From positions 1 to 64,000 of the forward strand of contig AJFK01000534.1 in the NCBI GenBank assembly GCA_000467715.1: a DNA stretch of 64,000 nt, given 5' to 3'. Under the pieces are notes generated by a model. It was not told where the DNA came from. It ran no database searches and saw only the letters and a program-made list of their open reading frames with translations. Origin of the DNA: Hysterium pulicare CBS 123377 (taxonomy: Eukaryota > Ascomycota > Dothideomycetes > Hysteriales > Hysteriaceae). Below, one piece after another: positions 45,246 through 58,324 of this stretch. The position numbers and the translations under genes were made by a program. Each line of letters begins with the position of its first letter. The first letter of the stretch is position 1.

Positions 45246-45474
45246 GGTGACTGAGAGATAGGTGCGGGATCGGTAGGGTAGTCAAAGGCCCGCTGGTCGG
45301 AGTGAATCATCTCTTGTATCTATTGGGGGGTTCTGGTCTTGGAACTATGGAATGGATTTGGTCTTGTATTCTTCCTTCCATTCATATCTTCTTGTCCAGG
45401 TCCGGTTTGGAAAATGTGTTCCTAGTCAACTAGATTGTAATTTCTGTCTTTCATATACTTGAATCAAGCGGCTG

Positions 45475-46650
45475 TCAGGACGCTGCCAGTGCATTCATCC
45501 ATTTCCCCGACCATGCCGTAAACTCATCTTCCTTTCCTTCCCAGCTTAGCTTCACCATGCCCGCAGCAATCTTAGCATCCTCGCAGCATTTTTCAAGCAG
45601 GTTCTTTACTCCGTCGCCGTCCAGATCATAAAACGCGCTTGCGAGGTCGTCCACCGATTCGGGTATTGATTTCAACAGTACCATGAGCTGATCCAGCATC
45701 TTCATCTTGTCTCCTGCTACCCCATTCGTGCCATCTCCATTCGATTGACATGATGCAGACGCAGATGGCGGAAAGGTCTTTAGTCTCCTCTTGACAAGTG
45801 CTTGATACAGCATACCCAACATCTTCAATCTTTTTACGCTCGTGTCCAGAAGCACCTTCAACTCCTTGTCATCCTTGCCCAACTTGTTCGCTGCGCCAAA
45901 GATATCATCTTCATCTCCAAAACCATCCTCATCCTCTTCTCCACTCCCTACAACACCATCCTCTGCACCATCGTCTCCAGCATCCTCACCCCACTCTTTA
46001 AGCTCATTAACAGCATCCAGTAATACGCCTCTCCACTCCTCTGCTTTTCTAACAACGACACCAACAATTCCATTATCACATGTCTTGAGAAGCGCATCGC
46101 AAGACTCCCATACCACGCCCGTGGCGGCCAATATTTCATTTCTCTCTGCCTCAGTTACACCTTGATCTTTTCCCTTCCCGCTAGTCTTCTCACCATCGTC
46201 ATTGAAGGCCTTTCCCTCCGCAACCGACAAGAGGCAAGCAATGACTTCTCCCCACCCGCCCAGGACTCTCCTCACTTGAGCCCTCAATTCTGCATGCATT
46301 ATCTGCCCAAGTTCCGGGGTTGGTGCGGCCGCAGCCGACACCATAGCGCTGAGAATACTAGAGGTCACATCCCCGATCTTCTTACTGAGAGCGGTCGGGC
46401 TGAGGGGTGGTGTGAGAAGTAGGAGCGAGAGGGTTGTTGTGTGAGATTTGAGAAGAGTCGTCGTTGCTTTTAGGACATCGAGGGGGTTCGGAACTGTAGT
46501 CGCGGAGGAGGGAGCAGAGGCAGTAAGAGGCGTTAGAGAGGAGAGAAAGTGTGCGAGAAGGGTTTGTGTTGTTTTCGATAGATCGATCAAGGAGCGGAGG
46601 TCGCGGCTGGCTGGGTTCGTGAGGGACGATGAGTTGGTTTTCTGGGACAT
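45475..46650 (-). CDS. GCIP/cyclin-D1-binding protein 1-like protein
   Basis: Single exon of 391 residues, largely alpha-helical, Leu/Ala-rich. The N-terminal half has LSKTTQTLLAHFLSSLTPL and RAQVRRVLGGWGEVIACLLS; a central acidic loop (GEEDEDGFGDEDDIFG) separates it from the C-terminal helical part (DTSVKRLKMLGMLYQALVKR; MVKLSWEGKEDEFTAWSGKW). This layout matches the fungal members of the cyclin-D1-binding protein 1 (GCIP/DIP1) family. The family's role in fungi is not established. No intron and no membrane segment. Family assignment rests on overall pattern, so moderate confidence. Confidence 0.7.
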   Translation of the reverse strand: MSQKTNSSSLTNPASRDLRSLIDLSKTTQTLLAHFLSSLTPLTASAPSSATTVPNPLDVLKATTTLLKSHTTTLSLLLLTPPLSPTALSKKIGDVTSSILSAMVSAAAAPTPELGQIMHAELRAQVRRVLGGWGEVIACLLSVAEGKAFNDDGEKTSGKGKDQGVTEAERNEILAATGVVWESCDALLKTCDNGIVGVVVRKAEEWRGVLLDAVNELKEWGEDAGDDGAEDGVVGSGEEDEDGFGDEDDIFGAANKLGKDDKELKVLLDTSVKRLKMLGMLYQALVKRRLKTFPPSASASCQSNGDGTNGVAGDKMKMLDQLMVLLKSIPESVDDLASAFYDLDGDGVKNLLEKCCEDAKIAAGMVKLSWEGKEDEFTAWSGKWMNALAAS

Positions 46651-47683
46651 GTTTGTGGAACAGTTGTGACAATTATACCAGGAAGAGCATCTAAGATAGA
46701 TGTCATAGGGATCGCATACTGTAAGTAAGCCAGAGGAGAGCGAAGGGGAGGAAAGATATCAGGATGGCTCGCAATCATTTTTGAACTTGCTCCGAATCCG
46801 ACGCCGGGTCGTTTCGTTTCCCCGCAAACATGAAGTGTGGCTATTTTACGGAGCGAGATTCGTTTGAAGCAGGCATTCTCGGTGAATTCTGAGGTTTGAG
46901 TGGTTCAATTGACAAGTCCTCTGACTTGCTAGTCATTGTTCACAACCTGTTTTCATTCTATCAAACATCTCGCAAAGCCTGTGTACCAATGCATTTCTAT
47001 AAACTTCAACGAAGACTCGCAACAGAACGACGTTTTAAACACCAACTGCTGCCTTTGACGATTACGACCGATTGTATTGGTTCGTGAGTAACTACCGGAA
47101 TATCTATTACTCCCGCGGCAGAAGACCGCGTTAGGAAGACGGTTACCCGCCGTCAAAAACTACTAGATAACACGGAAATGTGCGTTGGAGTACTTTTCGC
47201 TCTCTCAATCCATGATTGAAGCAATATAGTACTTGCAGGGGATCATGATCTTAGGCGCACTGAAAGCTAATTCATTTTCTTCCGAGAGCGTTCCTTTCTC
47301 TGAAGGTTGATGAGGACTGTGACAGCTGGAGAGCAACAGACAACATTTCATGCCGTCGCCAACCTACCTAGATACACAAGACTGGTAAATGATTGGACTC
47401 TAGGAACAAAATTTCGGATACCCGTAAAAGAATTTAATTACCCAAGTTGCGGGAGATGAAGGAGAGACGGAATGACAGATGGGAACAGTGAAATTAACAT
47501 ACTATTTCTTGACAGGGTCGACTGCTAAAACTTGCACTCATTCCTGGCCGACTAAGATATGGTTAACGTGCGTGGATGATGTTGAAGATGAGTAAGCCAG
47601 ACACCACGTGATTCTGCGGATACAATTTCTTATGAACAAATCTTGGAATGCATACTTATTTAAAGATCCACCTCTCTTTACAA
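46651..47683. promoter_or_regulatory. Divergent region between GCIP-like gene and ARP6
   Basis: About 1 kb, moderately AT-rich in the right half. Short frames without motifs. TTATTTAAAGAT near 47656 could be a TATA-like element 20-30 bases before the ARP6 start. Nothing else seen. Confidence 0.4.
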
Positions 47684-49217
47684 ATGCCTCCCAAAGGCTC
47701 CCGCAAAGCACCTGTGGATCCCCTATCGCCTCAAACCCTGGTACTCGACAATGGCGCCTACACCATTAAAGCCGGCCTCATCTCCAATTCCTCTGACAAC
47801 TCGCCTTCTTACGACGACTGCATAGTTCTTCCCAACTGTATAGCGCGCAGCAGCCGTGACAAACGCATCTACGTAGCCTCCGAACTCGAAAAATGCGTTG
47901 ACTTCGGAGAAATCGCGTTCAGGCGCCCCGTCGAGAAAGGATTCATCGTGAACTGGGAGGCAGAGAAGGCGATCTGGGAACATGAGTTCTTCAGTGATGG
48001 AGCGGGTTTAAGGGTATGGGAGCAAGATCCTGGTTGTGTTGTGTGAGATGAAATGAGGTGTGCTGAAGAAGTTTGATACTAGTGTGATCCTCACGAGACG
48101 AATTTGCTGCTTACGGAGGCACCGAATTGTCCGGCGAGCTTGCAGAGGAATTGCGATGAGATGGTTTTTGAGGAGTTTGAGTTTGCGAGTTATGGTAGGT
48201 GTATAGGTACGTTCTAATCCGCCCAGACTTCTCCACATCACTCAAGCGGAGGCTTTTGAAGTCAAGTTGATTAATCAATTCACAGGGCCAACGTTCAATG
48301 CTTGGCATCCTAATCCCTCTCTGTCCAACCTACCTCCAGAATGCCTCCTCCTAATCGATACGTCCTACTCCAGCACAACCATAACCCCCCTCTACGCCGG
48401 CCGTCCCATCCACCCCGCAATCCGCCGTCTCACAGTTGGCGGCAAGCTCCTCACAAACTACCTCAAGGAGCTCTCATCCCTCCGACACTACAACATGCTC
48501 GAAGAAACACACCTGCTAAATACTATAAAGGAGGAGGTATCTTTCATATCCCCCTCCGCGCGATCCTTCGCCCATGATCTCGACCGTACATGGAAAGGTA
48601 CGCTGGGAAATAAAAGGGTTTTGGATTCGACTATAGTCGTGGATTACGTATTGCCGGATTATGAGGGGAGGAGTAAAGGGTTTGCGCGTGCACATGATCC
48701 TGTCAAGGCGCGTATGAGAGGGAGAGGAGTTCAGGGCCTCCCAAGGGAGGATGTGCTGCCGTTAGGGAATGAACGATTTGCAGTGCCGGAGCTGCTTTTC
48801 TCGCCCGGAGACATTGGAATAAGGGAGGCCGGGCTGCCAGAAACGGTCACGCAGAGCATGAGCGTTCTACCCGAAGCACTGAGAGTAGCGATGCTGTGTA
48901 ATGTCCTCGTTGTGGGAGGTAACTCACTCATTCCCGGTTTCATGGAGAGGTTGTAAGTCTAACGATTCTTTCTCATAACTTTTCTCTCTCTTTCTTCTAA
49001 CCCCGTGCTCAGAGAATCCGAACTCCGCGCCCTTGTTCCCTCTGAATACCCTCTCAACATCACTCACGCGGAAGACCCCATCAAGCACACCTGGCTCGGC
49101 GGAGCACACTTCGCAAGCAATCGGGAACTACTCCGAACGGTCATGGTATCCAAAGCAGAGTATGACGAACATGGATCTACGTGGGTGGGAAAGAAGTTCG
49201 CTGGTGACATGAAATGA
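47684..49217 (+). CDS. ARP6: Actin-related protein 6
   Basis: Four exons: 47684-48013, 48083-48206, 48286-48952 and 49013-49217; 441 residues. Actin-fold motifs: TLVLDNGAYTIKAGL (phosphate 1 loop), RPVEKGFIVNWEAEKAIWEH, NLLLTEAPNCP followed by DEMVFEEFEFASY, LLLIDTSYSSTTITPLY (phosphate 2), NVLVVGGNSLIPGF (adenosine motif) and WLGGAHFAS near the C terminus. The EAPNCP and FEF pattern and the insert after DYVLPDY point to Arp6. Arp6 is a nuclear subunit of the SWR1 complex that exchanges H2A for H2A.Z. An ORF-only call from 47684 would stop at 48046, inside intron 1. Confidence 0.9.
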
Positions 49218-49682
49218 TGACCCTGAAATTAGATGAATAATAGATAGCAATGACAATACTTGAACTCAGATACCCAGCGAACGACAATCTAAACGATTTC
49301 ATTAAAGGAACAATATATTTCTATCTTTGGCAAACATTCATGCTTCACAGCTCGAAATGTGTTCCATTTCGTTTCCTCTTACTCGCAGCTGTTTCTCTTC
49401 GAATCGCTTTACTAAAGACCTACAAAATCTGAACAATAATCCGGAAGCAAACAATCACGACGATAGGATTAGAAGATAGGCAATAATCATAACATTTCGA
49501 ATTACTAAGATTCACCATGACACATCTACTTGTCCATTGCTAGCCCAGCCGCAGCCATCCAGTAGACTGCTGACTACCCGTTTACACAAGACCCCCTCAC
49601 AGTTGCACCTAGACGCTCGCAAAACGCCAAACCCCGACTCAAGGCGAGCCTTAAAGCCTGCTATTTTGCACCTCAGTCTTAC
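49218..49682. other. 3' flanks of convergent ARP6 and BRR6
   Basis: No gene; moderately AT-rich. An 84-codon frame starting at 49537 overlaps the antisense of the BRR6 last exon and is not supported. Confidence 0.5.
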
Positions 49683-51467
49683 CTACCTGAACATAATCTT
49701 CTTCTGCGGACTACTCGCCGCACTCTGCGCCGGTTCCATACCCGCCAAATTCGGCATACTCTGCGTCGCCATCCCCTGCAACATATGCTGATTCATGCTT
49801 CCATACGGGGTAAAATACCCCTGTTGTCCACCATGCTCGATAAAGCCGCCACTGGGGAAACGTTGCGGGGTGGCGGGCGGAGGCGGATAGGAGAAGGAGT
49901 CGTGGTGGGGAGGCGGAGTGGGATGTTTGGAGCGGAAGAGACCAAATGCCCAGTTGGAAAGGTTGAAGCCGCAGAAAATGATGATGGCGGTGAAGAACTA
50001 GAGTGATGTGGTGAGTAATTTGGGTTCATTAGGGGTTTCCGAGATAGTGGTCTTCGGAGGCGTATCATCGGGTGTCTCAGGGCTGTGAGGAGGGTACTCG
50101 TTGTTGTGGGGATAGGGATAGTGGTGCTGAACATAGACCAGAAGGTATCTAGGGAGACAGATCCACAGTATGAAAAAGAAGAGAATGCATACCATGGACT
50201 TATAGCTGAACTCCTCCACAAAGGAATTAAAAATCTGAGCGAATGTTCGCGCTGAGACGCTTGCTCGAGCCACCTTCTTAGGATCGCGCTGCATACATGA
50301 TTCCCAGTTACTGCAAACGGTCTCCATGGCCGGGACTCGGGTGGTCCGGTCGCATCTATTATCCCGGTAGTTCGTGGCGCAAGCCGCGATCTCGAGAATG
50401 ATTTCTGATTCGGCCTTCTTGGCTTGGATGTTGACTTCGTCCGTGACGGCGTGCCAGAAAGTGTAGAGAATGTAGATGACAGAGAAGACCAGGAAGAAGT
50501 TTAAGAGTAGTTGGATGTAGTAGGAGAGGATGTGCGGGAGACCAGGATGATGTTCAATGAAGGAGAAAATATTGCCGATAGTAGACCCTGTTGACTGATT
50601 TGGCACATTCTGTTCATTTGAGATGTCATCCTCCTGCCCGTTCTTATTCTTTTTGGAACCCTTCTTGCGTCCACGCCGTGGTCGATCCGTCTCTTCATCT
50701 GAATAAAAATCATCATCCAGAGTATGCCTCGCCAACGCTTGTTTCATACCCTTTTGTCGTCGCTTCATAATTCGACTCTCGCCTTTGCTGGAGTAGTATT
50801 CTCGGCTTCGGGAGGGACTGCTAGAGAACATGGATCTAAAATTGTCCATCATGCTCTCCCGCCTACCTGGCTTCTTGGGACTAGGAAGTTTTCGACCGTC
50901 GCCACCATGGGTGAAATTCTTGCTCGTCTTGCCCCATCCACTCATGCCCGCATCAGGCGTCGCCTCGCTATCTGCTCCGTTATTATGGTCCGGTGTATTC
51001 GGTGTTTCGCCGCCAGAAGAATCTACGATAGATTTAGGTGTGCGAAGTGCCCAAACAGATTGTGAAGTCGGCGTTTGTGGTAGGGTTTTGCTCAAGGCAG
51101 ATTGATCGAGGAAGTGGGTTTGGGAGGCTGGGTCGCGGAGTCGGAGGCGGTTGGGGTCTGGGGTTTGAAAGCCTCTTGATTTTGTGGGCGAGTCGGATTG
51201 ACTATGTGTACCTATATTGCCGAAAGAATGATCGACACCGGTCAGTTCTGCAAATTCTCTAGGATGTTTCGTGGGATGTGACCACGGGTGGGGAGTTGGG
51301 GGAGGTGTAGGAGGTGCGGGAGGTTTGGGAGGCTCACGCTTTTTCGCCGCACCATGGGAGATGTTGTTCTTAATGGCCATTCCGAAGGTTGAATTCTCTC
51401 CTGCAAGACTGTGCCTGTTCTCGTACTGGAAGTCCATTGGAGTTACTCCATTGTTGCGGTCCTCCAT
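49683..51467 (-). CDS. brr6: Brr6/Brl1-type nuclear envelope protein
   Basis: Two exons, 51467-50193 and 49997-49683, giving 529 residues. A disordered, basic Ser/Pro-rich N half (to about 285) precedes the Brr6-type domain: a membrane helix (LSYYIQLLLNFFLVFSVIYI), a lumenal loop with paired cysteines (IAACATNYRDNRCD and ETVCSNWESCMQRD), then EEFSYKSM. The intron 50192-49998 joins this to FFTAIIIFCGFNLSNWAFGL and FRSKHPTPPPHHD, the second helix and cytosolic tail typical of the family. Without splicing, the frame runs through the intron and stops at a TAG made by its acceptor, giving a different tail. Brr6/Brl1 proteins act at the nuclear envelope and ER in nuclear pore assembly and membrane fluidity. 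Confidence 0.85.
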
Positions 51468-52017
51468 GTTTGATACGCGACAGGTGCTTGCGAGGATGCG
51501 AGTCTTGAGCTGCTGCGGGTGAAGTGGGCGTTGCTAGGAGATTCCGCCGGTAAACAACAACGTTGTGTGGCTGGTGCTGTGGCGGAAGAGCTTGGCACCC
51601 GGGCATGTGGTGGCGTTGTCTCCGTCCCTTGAAACTCGTTTGTCAAGCGCAGGGGAGCTGGAGTTTATGTGCAGATAGATGAGTGATTTGTGAGTCTACT
51701 TGGTCCTTCACGTTGGTATATACCACCCAGATAATATCACATTTGGATGCTGGCATTGTACAATGTCTAATTCATCTGTTTCCAAGGCAGCAGGCCATTC
51801 ATAGGCCGTATCAAATCACACAGATCCAAGTACATTCACAATGTTGCACAGCCAAACTCTTATGAGAAACATTATATTGGCACTATATACAAGATATCTA
51901 GAAAGCCATGTGCATTATCGAGACTCTATACGCATCGATGAGGATATCGCTAATCTAAAAAACACAGAGCCCAGAGAAACTCCTGATCTAGTAAAAAAGC
52001 GCGATAATCTAACTACT
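51468..52017. other. BRR6 upstream region and FAS1 3' flank
   Basis: No gene recognised; AT-richer toward 51850-52017, presumably FAS1 3' UTR. Confidence 0.5.
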
Positions 52018-55000
52018 TTAAGCTGCCTGGGCTGTTGCTTTTGGCTCCTCCTTCTCCTCGTATTTGTCCCAATTCGCGAGAATGTTGCCAATCTTAGGCG
52101 AGTTGGTTAACCTGTATACATCTTCAAAGTATTCCTTCGTAAGCTCAAAGGGCTTGGCCGTGACGTTAGGAATGTATTTGCCAATGAGTTTGGATGGATC
52201 GATTGAGGTTTTGTGAATCTTCTTGAGCAAAAAGCTCCGGAAAGGCTTGACTCCTGATCGCAAGAAAGTGCTGTGGAAGGGAACGTCGATGCCTTTGAGT
52301 GGGATAGTGGCGAAGCCTCGTTGGAGGTCCAATGGCTGTGGCTTGCCCTCGGTCTCTTTAGCGCAGCCCTTAATGATCTCAACCAAGTGGGACTTGACAT
52401 CCTCAAGAGACATGGTTTGCATCAACGCCTGGATGTCGATCTTCTGTGCCTTAAGGTAGTTGAGAACGTTCGTAAGACAATCAAGGGCACGGAGGTCACC
52501 AGCGCAAACGTATTGCATATTGGCGATGTTGTAGTTGACAATTTCCAACAGCCACCCAGTTTGTTCAGAGATGTTCTCTACGACATACTGCAGGGCTTGT
52601 TCGTTGAAGGTCTTGGAAATCCTGCTTGGGTTGACAGCGCACATGGAGTAATTTGACCGGCCAGTTTCGTCACGTTCGACGGCTACTTGCATTGTCAACC
52701 CACGGTAGAATACAACAGACACCAAGCTCTCAATGGGCATGACCTCAGCAAGGGCAGCAAGAGCAGAGTACTCGCCGAGAGAGTGGCCTGCGAAACTGCT
52801 GTCTCGTCCAACCAGGCCCTTTGAGCGCATGTCTTCGAAGGATGCCTTCTCCATGAGGGTCAATGCCGGCTGTGTGAACTGCGTTGCTGAGAGCAATCCG
52901 GTAGGTGATCGGTAGGTGTACGAAGTCGTATTCTCGTCGATCTCCTTGAAGATCTTCTCCGACTTGATAGAGCCATCGGCACTGACGGTCTCGAAGGTCA
53001 TAGACATGTAGTTTTGACGAATAGCTTTACCAACGGGGCCACCGAAATGAATGGTGAGCTCCTTGGGATTGTTCTTGACGATATTGGTGATAGCAAAGCC
53101 TTAGAGAAATTAGTTCAAGTAAACGTAGTTTTGGGATTTGAAGCTTACCATAGTTGTCCATGAAATGCTTGTCGGCACGATCCCAAACTTCCTTCGCAAC
53201 CTCGCTGCTTGCATAAAGATCCATACCCATACCCTGCTCTTGAGAGCCTTGGCCAGTGAAGACATAAGCAGACGTTGGTTGCTCTACTTCGGCTTCACCC
53301 AGCAGAACCTTCTCCTCAGTCTCCTTATTGCTAGCCTCAATCTTAATAATCTTGCGACCAGAAACCATTCCGATGTGTTGAAGCTTGACGTCAATAATGT
53401 CGTCTGGAAGAACCATTCCGACCAAATTGACATGGAAGCTTCGAACACGACCGATGTGGTTTTCAGCTGCCCATGTTTCAACCAAGCTCCTCACAGCTGC
53501 ACTTGAATACATGCCATGAGTGATGGTACCGGGGAGGTTCGCATAACTAGAGAAGACGCGCGAAACGTGAATTGGGTTGTAATCACCAGAAACACGAGCA
53601 TAAGTCTCATTGGATGCAGGTGCCTTCAGCGTGAGGGGGGTCTTGCCGTTCAGCGGGATAGGGTTTTCGAAGTTAACGGGCTGATCGACAACCGAGCCAT
53701 TGCGCTCCAGGTAATCGAGAACAGGATTACCGTATGAGACACCAGATTGATAATCAACCGACGCAATTTGAATGATCTCCTTGGTTGGCAATTCGAGCAG
53801 AACCTCGCCCACCGTCTGAACGGAGCTGAACGCAGTCTTATTCTTGTAGCGAACAAAGGTCTGGAGCTTGAAAGTCAAAGTCTTATTTAGAAGCTCAAAT
53901 TCGGGCTCTTCCATATTGAACCACTCCTTGGACCGCAGAATGGCAATATCCTTAGAGGTGGCGAGTTGAAGCTGGATGGGAGACTCGATCTTTCTCTGGA
54001 ATGTGTTCTCAAAATCGGTGTAAGTGCCACGGTACAAGAATTGGCTGGTAACTTCCATGACAGGAGCGCCATCCCTAGTGATGGTACCACAGACTTCGAC
54101 CATCTTACCAGAGTCCTGATTGATGACCGCGTTGACTTGAGCAGTGGTGTCCAAGATGTCACCCTTCTTCAAAGGCTCAGCACCAGGAATCATGCGGAAA
54201 CCGTTAGAAAGATGCACGAGTTTTAGGAGGTCTCCGTCAATGACTCGCGGGAAGATAGGTTTGGTGATGGCCTTCCAGCCAACCACGATGGCAAAGTCCA
54301 TGGGAGCCCAAACCTGTTTGCCAGGGCGTTCAACGAATGCCTCTCCGGTGTTTCCCACAGCATGGACAAAATCGTTGATAGCTTCGCTCGTGACAGTGGC
54401 TTTTCCGCCGTCGAAGTTGGAGGTGACGGGCGCGTCGAAAGGACATTCCTCGTCGCCAAACCAGATTTTGTAGTAAAACTCTTTGATTCTATCATTACGG
54501 GCTTCCATTACTTCTCGAATAGGAGCATATCCTGTCTCTGGATGGTATGTAAATCTGAGCGAGAGGGCGGCGGGCTTCTTCAAAACGGTGCGTTCCTCAA
54601 TCATCTCGACAAGGATCTCACGGTTTTGGCTCATGCTAATCTCGACCGTCTTTACGTGTTTGCCACCATGGTGTGGCTCCTTGATAGTGATGACCGTCTT
54701 TGTAGGCTCGTCAGGATAGGCGATCTCAACCATCATACCCGATGTAGGGTTGAACACCCGCTGCATGGGATTCGTCTGGAATCTCTTTCCCTGAACGAAG
54801 ACGTCTGCGGTGAAGAAAGCGTGCCTCCAAGAATAGGATTTGCCGGCTAAGAGCTGCATCCAGGAGTTGATATCTGGTAGAGTGGCATTTGGTACGGAGG
54901 AGAGGCGATAAATAACTTTATCTTCGAACTCGGAAACAGTAAGACCTTCCACTTCGATGGTTTCGGCCGCACCAAGTAGTTTGCTTCCAAAGTACTCAAT

Positions 55001-58000
55001 AACAGGAATCTTGGATTCGTCATCGCCGTAGACGTCTCGAAGCAAGGATTTGATATGGTTGCTGTGGATACCATCCAAAATGTCCTTGATGGGCTCATCG
55101 ACGATTGTGGAGTATTTCACAGCCATGGGGCCCTGCAAAATACAGGTTCGACCGACATCTTGATCAACTACGGCTTCAAGATCCTCAGATTGCCAAAGCG
55201 AATCTTTCTTGAAAAAGAATTCGAAGGTATCATCGAGAACTGGAACGAAAGGAACTGGTTTCTGCCCGCGTCGTTGGCAAAGCATGAGAAAGTGCTGAAC
55301 ATCCTGAGCGTTGATGAGTTGGCTATTAGCTTCAGAATACTCCTTGAGAACTTTATCCACCGTTGGATATGGGTCGGTTAGCTCGTCATAGCTCTGAATC
55401 ATCGATTCTCGATCAGCCTTGGAGAAGCGCTCCTCTAGACGTCGGATAAAATCGCCGGTAAGACGCTTCAAACTCGGGTCGATCCACCGTTCCTCGTGCT
55501 TGACATACATCAGGTCAACCATGCGCCTGACTACTTCACCGTAAGTCATGTCTTCGAGATCCACGGACTCGCCTGCAGAATTCCTTCCAAACCAGACTTT
55601 CTGGAAGTCGTTGTTGAGCTTCTTGATGATGTATTCACGCATCTTCTTGAGCTCTGGGACGCGTTTAGCCTTGTCGAGACTGAAGATCTTCTGATCCATC
55701 TCGTGCCAGAACAGAACACCACGGGTTGCCAGCTTGTGGATCGGCTCGCCCATTTCGGAACGAACAGTGATCACACCTCCGGCAGGGCCCTTATAAGTCT
55801 TCTCCCACTCGCTGTCATCAAGACCAGGAGCATCTACGATCGCCTTCTTGGCATTCTTTGATGTATGCGCCTCCTTGGCAGTCATCATACGGCTACCGAA
55901 CATGCATCCATCGAATGGCATTGGAGGGTAACCAAATCGAGAGGACCATGTTCCAGTAAGATAGGGATAGGTATCCTCAGCACCACCAAAACCGCTACCT
56001 GCAATAAGAACAAGGTTTTCACACTTCCGAATCCTGCCGTACATCTGCAGAATGGGTTGATGGAAGTCTTCGAACGAGTGATGTCCACCACCGCGACCCC
56101 CAGTCCATTGCATGATGACTGGGAAGGTAGGATTCGCTTTTGCGATGTTGATTGTTTGTTGAATGGCTTCGACTGATCCTGGTTTGAAAGCAATATGCTT
56201 AATACCTAGAGTTTCGATATATTCGTTCGCTACCTCAATCGATGGAACACCAGCACCAATGGTGAGACCCTCGATGGGAACACCATCTGCGCGCAGCTTC
56301 CCAATTAACGGAATCTGCCATGCCATTGCACGAGGATTGACATAGATCAAGTTGATCGTAATACCACGACCAGCGGGAATGACTTTCTCAATCTTGGAAA
56401 TGGCTTCGGTCATGGTTCTCTCGTTGTAATATCCACCGCCAGCAAGTTCGATCTCGTAGCCAGCATTCATGGTAGCTGCGACGAAATCCCATGGTACTGT
56501 GCATGGCGTCATGCCTGCTACCAAGACTGGGGGCAATCCAAGCATTCGGCTCATCTTGGTGTCAACGAAGGTTTGACCGGCAGAAGTCTTTACGAGTCTC
56601 GGGCCATGTTCTCTCACCCAGTCCGTAGCATATTTGACAGCATGATCCTCATCTCTGTCAAATATCTCCGGTTTGTAGCCAACTTCGGCATTGGTGCCAT
56701 CCATTGCGCCGGCGAGAATGACACGAACGCCAGTACCATCTTTGTTACGGTTAGTGAGGACTCCGAGGCCGGAGATGCCACCTGGACCAAAGTCAAGGAT
56801 ATGAGTTGCATGGGGGAAGACGGTGGCCTTCTCCCAATTGACAGGATCATTCGTGATCATCCGGACAAGACTTGGGACGATATTGTCGAGACCTTCTTCG
56901 CGAATGTCCTTGCCCGTGTTCGTGTCATACATCGGTATTCCGAGGCTGTCACCACTAATTTTGATATCTTTCAGGTCCTCCTCGAGCTGCTTCGTCGCCT
57001 CTGCGAGATAGGGACTATGGAATGGCGCAGTGATTGGTAAGAATCGGTTTACAAAGCGAACCTTACGATCCGTAAATGGAATTCTAGTTTGATCTAGGCC
57101 AGTGGGTGCTTTAACTTTCCGCAATCTCAAGTTTAGACCATAGAGAGAGATTGGAGGACCTGTAACGACGAAATTGCGAGCGCTATTGACAAGTGAGATG
57201 CCAATGTGCCGGTCCTTTGGCAAATGCTGATTGGTGGCATCAATGTGGTCTTGAACTGCTTTCCTCGAGAGATCACGGATTGAAAGCATAGGCGTTGGCG
57301 TGCCCTCGCCATTGTCGACAGAGTCCTGAAGAATGGTTGGAGCCAGCGATGTGCGGGGATAAGCTTGCTGGCTTCGTGATCCGATCCAGAAGAGAATTGT
57401 GACGGCATTCTTGGCAGCATGTTCGAAAGTCTCCCAGTTCTTTGCTTCAGCGATGGCCGCAGCTGTAACAACACCTTGCGAGTGACCAGTGGTACCGGAT
57501 AGCCTCTCACGGACATGGCCTGGATGACAGCCGAGAACTCTGCAAGTGACAACGTAATGCGCCAATTGAGTTAGGCCTATCAAGGGCAGGCTGACTGGCG
57601 CAGAAACTAAATAATCGGTATCGGGTTGGGAATCCTTGTTGTTTAGCCATCGCATTACATCTAAGCCTTTCGAGTACAGCTTCTCTGCGCGTGGATCGCG
57701 CGCTAGGGCTTGGAGGTGAGCTGCCTCGGCGGCAATGAAATCTTCCACGAAAGAGGGGTATGTGTTGTAAATCTCGCGGAGCTCTTCAAAGTATTCCTCG
57801 ATGTTTCCCTGGCCTCCCAAGACAGCGTAAATGAGAGCATTTTCATCGGCAGCTTCTCGGAAAAGCGCTGATTCGTGGTATCGGATTGGCCTTTCAACAG
57901 CTGCACGAGCAGCATAGTATGATCGGACGGTAATCAGCTTCTTCTGCTGAATTCCAGGCAATGAAGCCGCCAAAGCATGTACTTCATTCCCAAGGAGAAA

Positions 58001-58324
58001 GGCTCGCTCAAACTCTGTTACGACGAGCTTGAGGACCTCCTCGTAGGACCCGGGGTCATCTCCCTCTTCTACCTCTTGAGCAATGAAGCCAAGGTATCTC
58101 GCCACCAGCTCGGCTACTGACGAGGGTTCGTCATCCTGGGCTAACTCGTCGGTTGGTTCGGGGAGGGTTGCCACGAAGGCATCCTTCAATTGCTGGGCAT
58201 TGAAGTGGAGGGCGGTGGGAATAAGGAGGGTGTGTTCAAGTGAGCCATGAGAGAGGACGAGGGGCCGGAGAGACGCCTGAGATCGCGGCGTGGAGATGCC
58301 GGTCTGAGGACCAGAACCGTACAT
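52018..58324 (-). CDS. FAS1: Fatty acid synthase subunit beta
   Basis: Two exons, 58324-53149 and 53099-52018, giving 2085 residues. The start is the ATG at 58324 ([16 protein letters not shown]); the frame extends eight codons further upstream to a TTG but has no earlier ATG. Domains in order: acetyltransferase with [10 protein letters not shown] (Ser282); enoyl reductase with FMN-binding barrel ([34 protein letters not shown]); dehydratase with double hot-dog folds ([25 protein letters not shown]); and malonyl/palmitoyl transferase beginning [13 protein letters not shown] near 1690, with [13 protein letters not shown] (Ser1832) in exon 2. With FAS2 it forms the cytosolic alpha6-beta6 synthase making C16-C18 acyl-CoA. 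Length fits the family, all sites are present, and it is a housekeeping-type gene divergent from FAS2. Confidence 0.97.
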
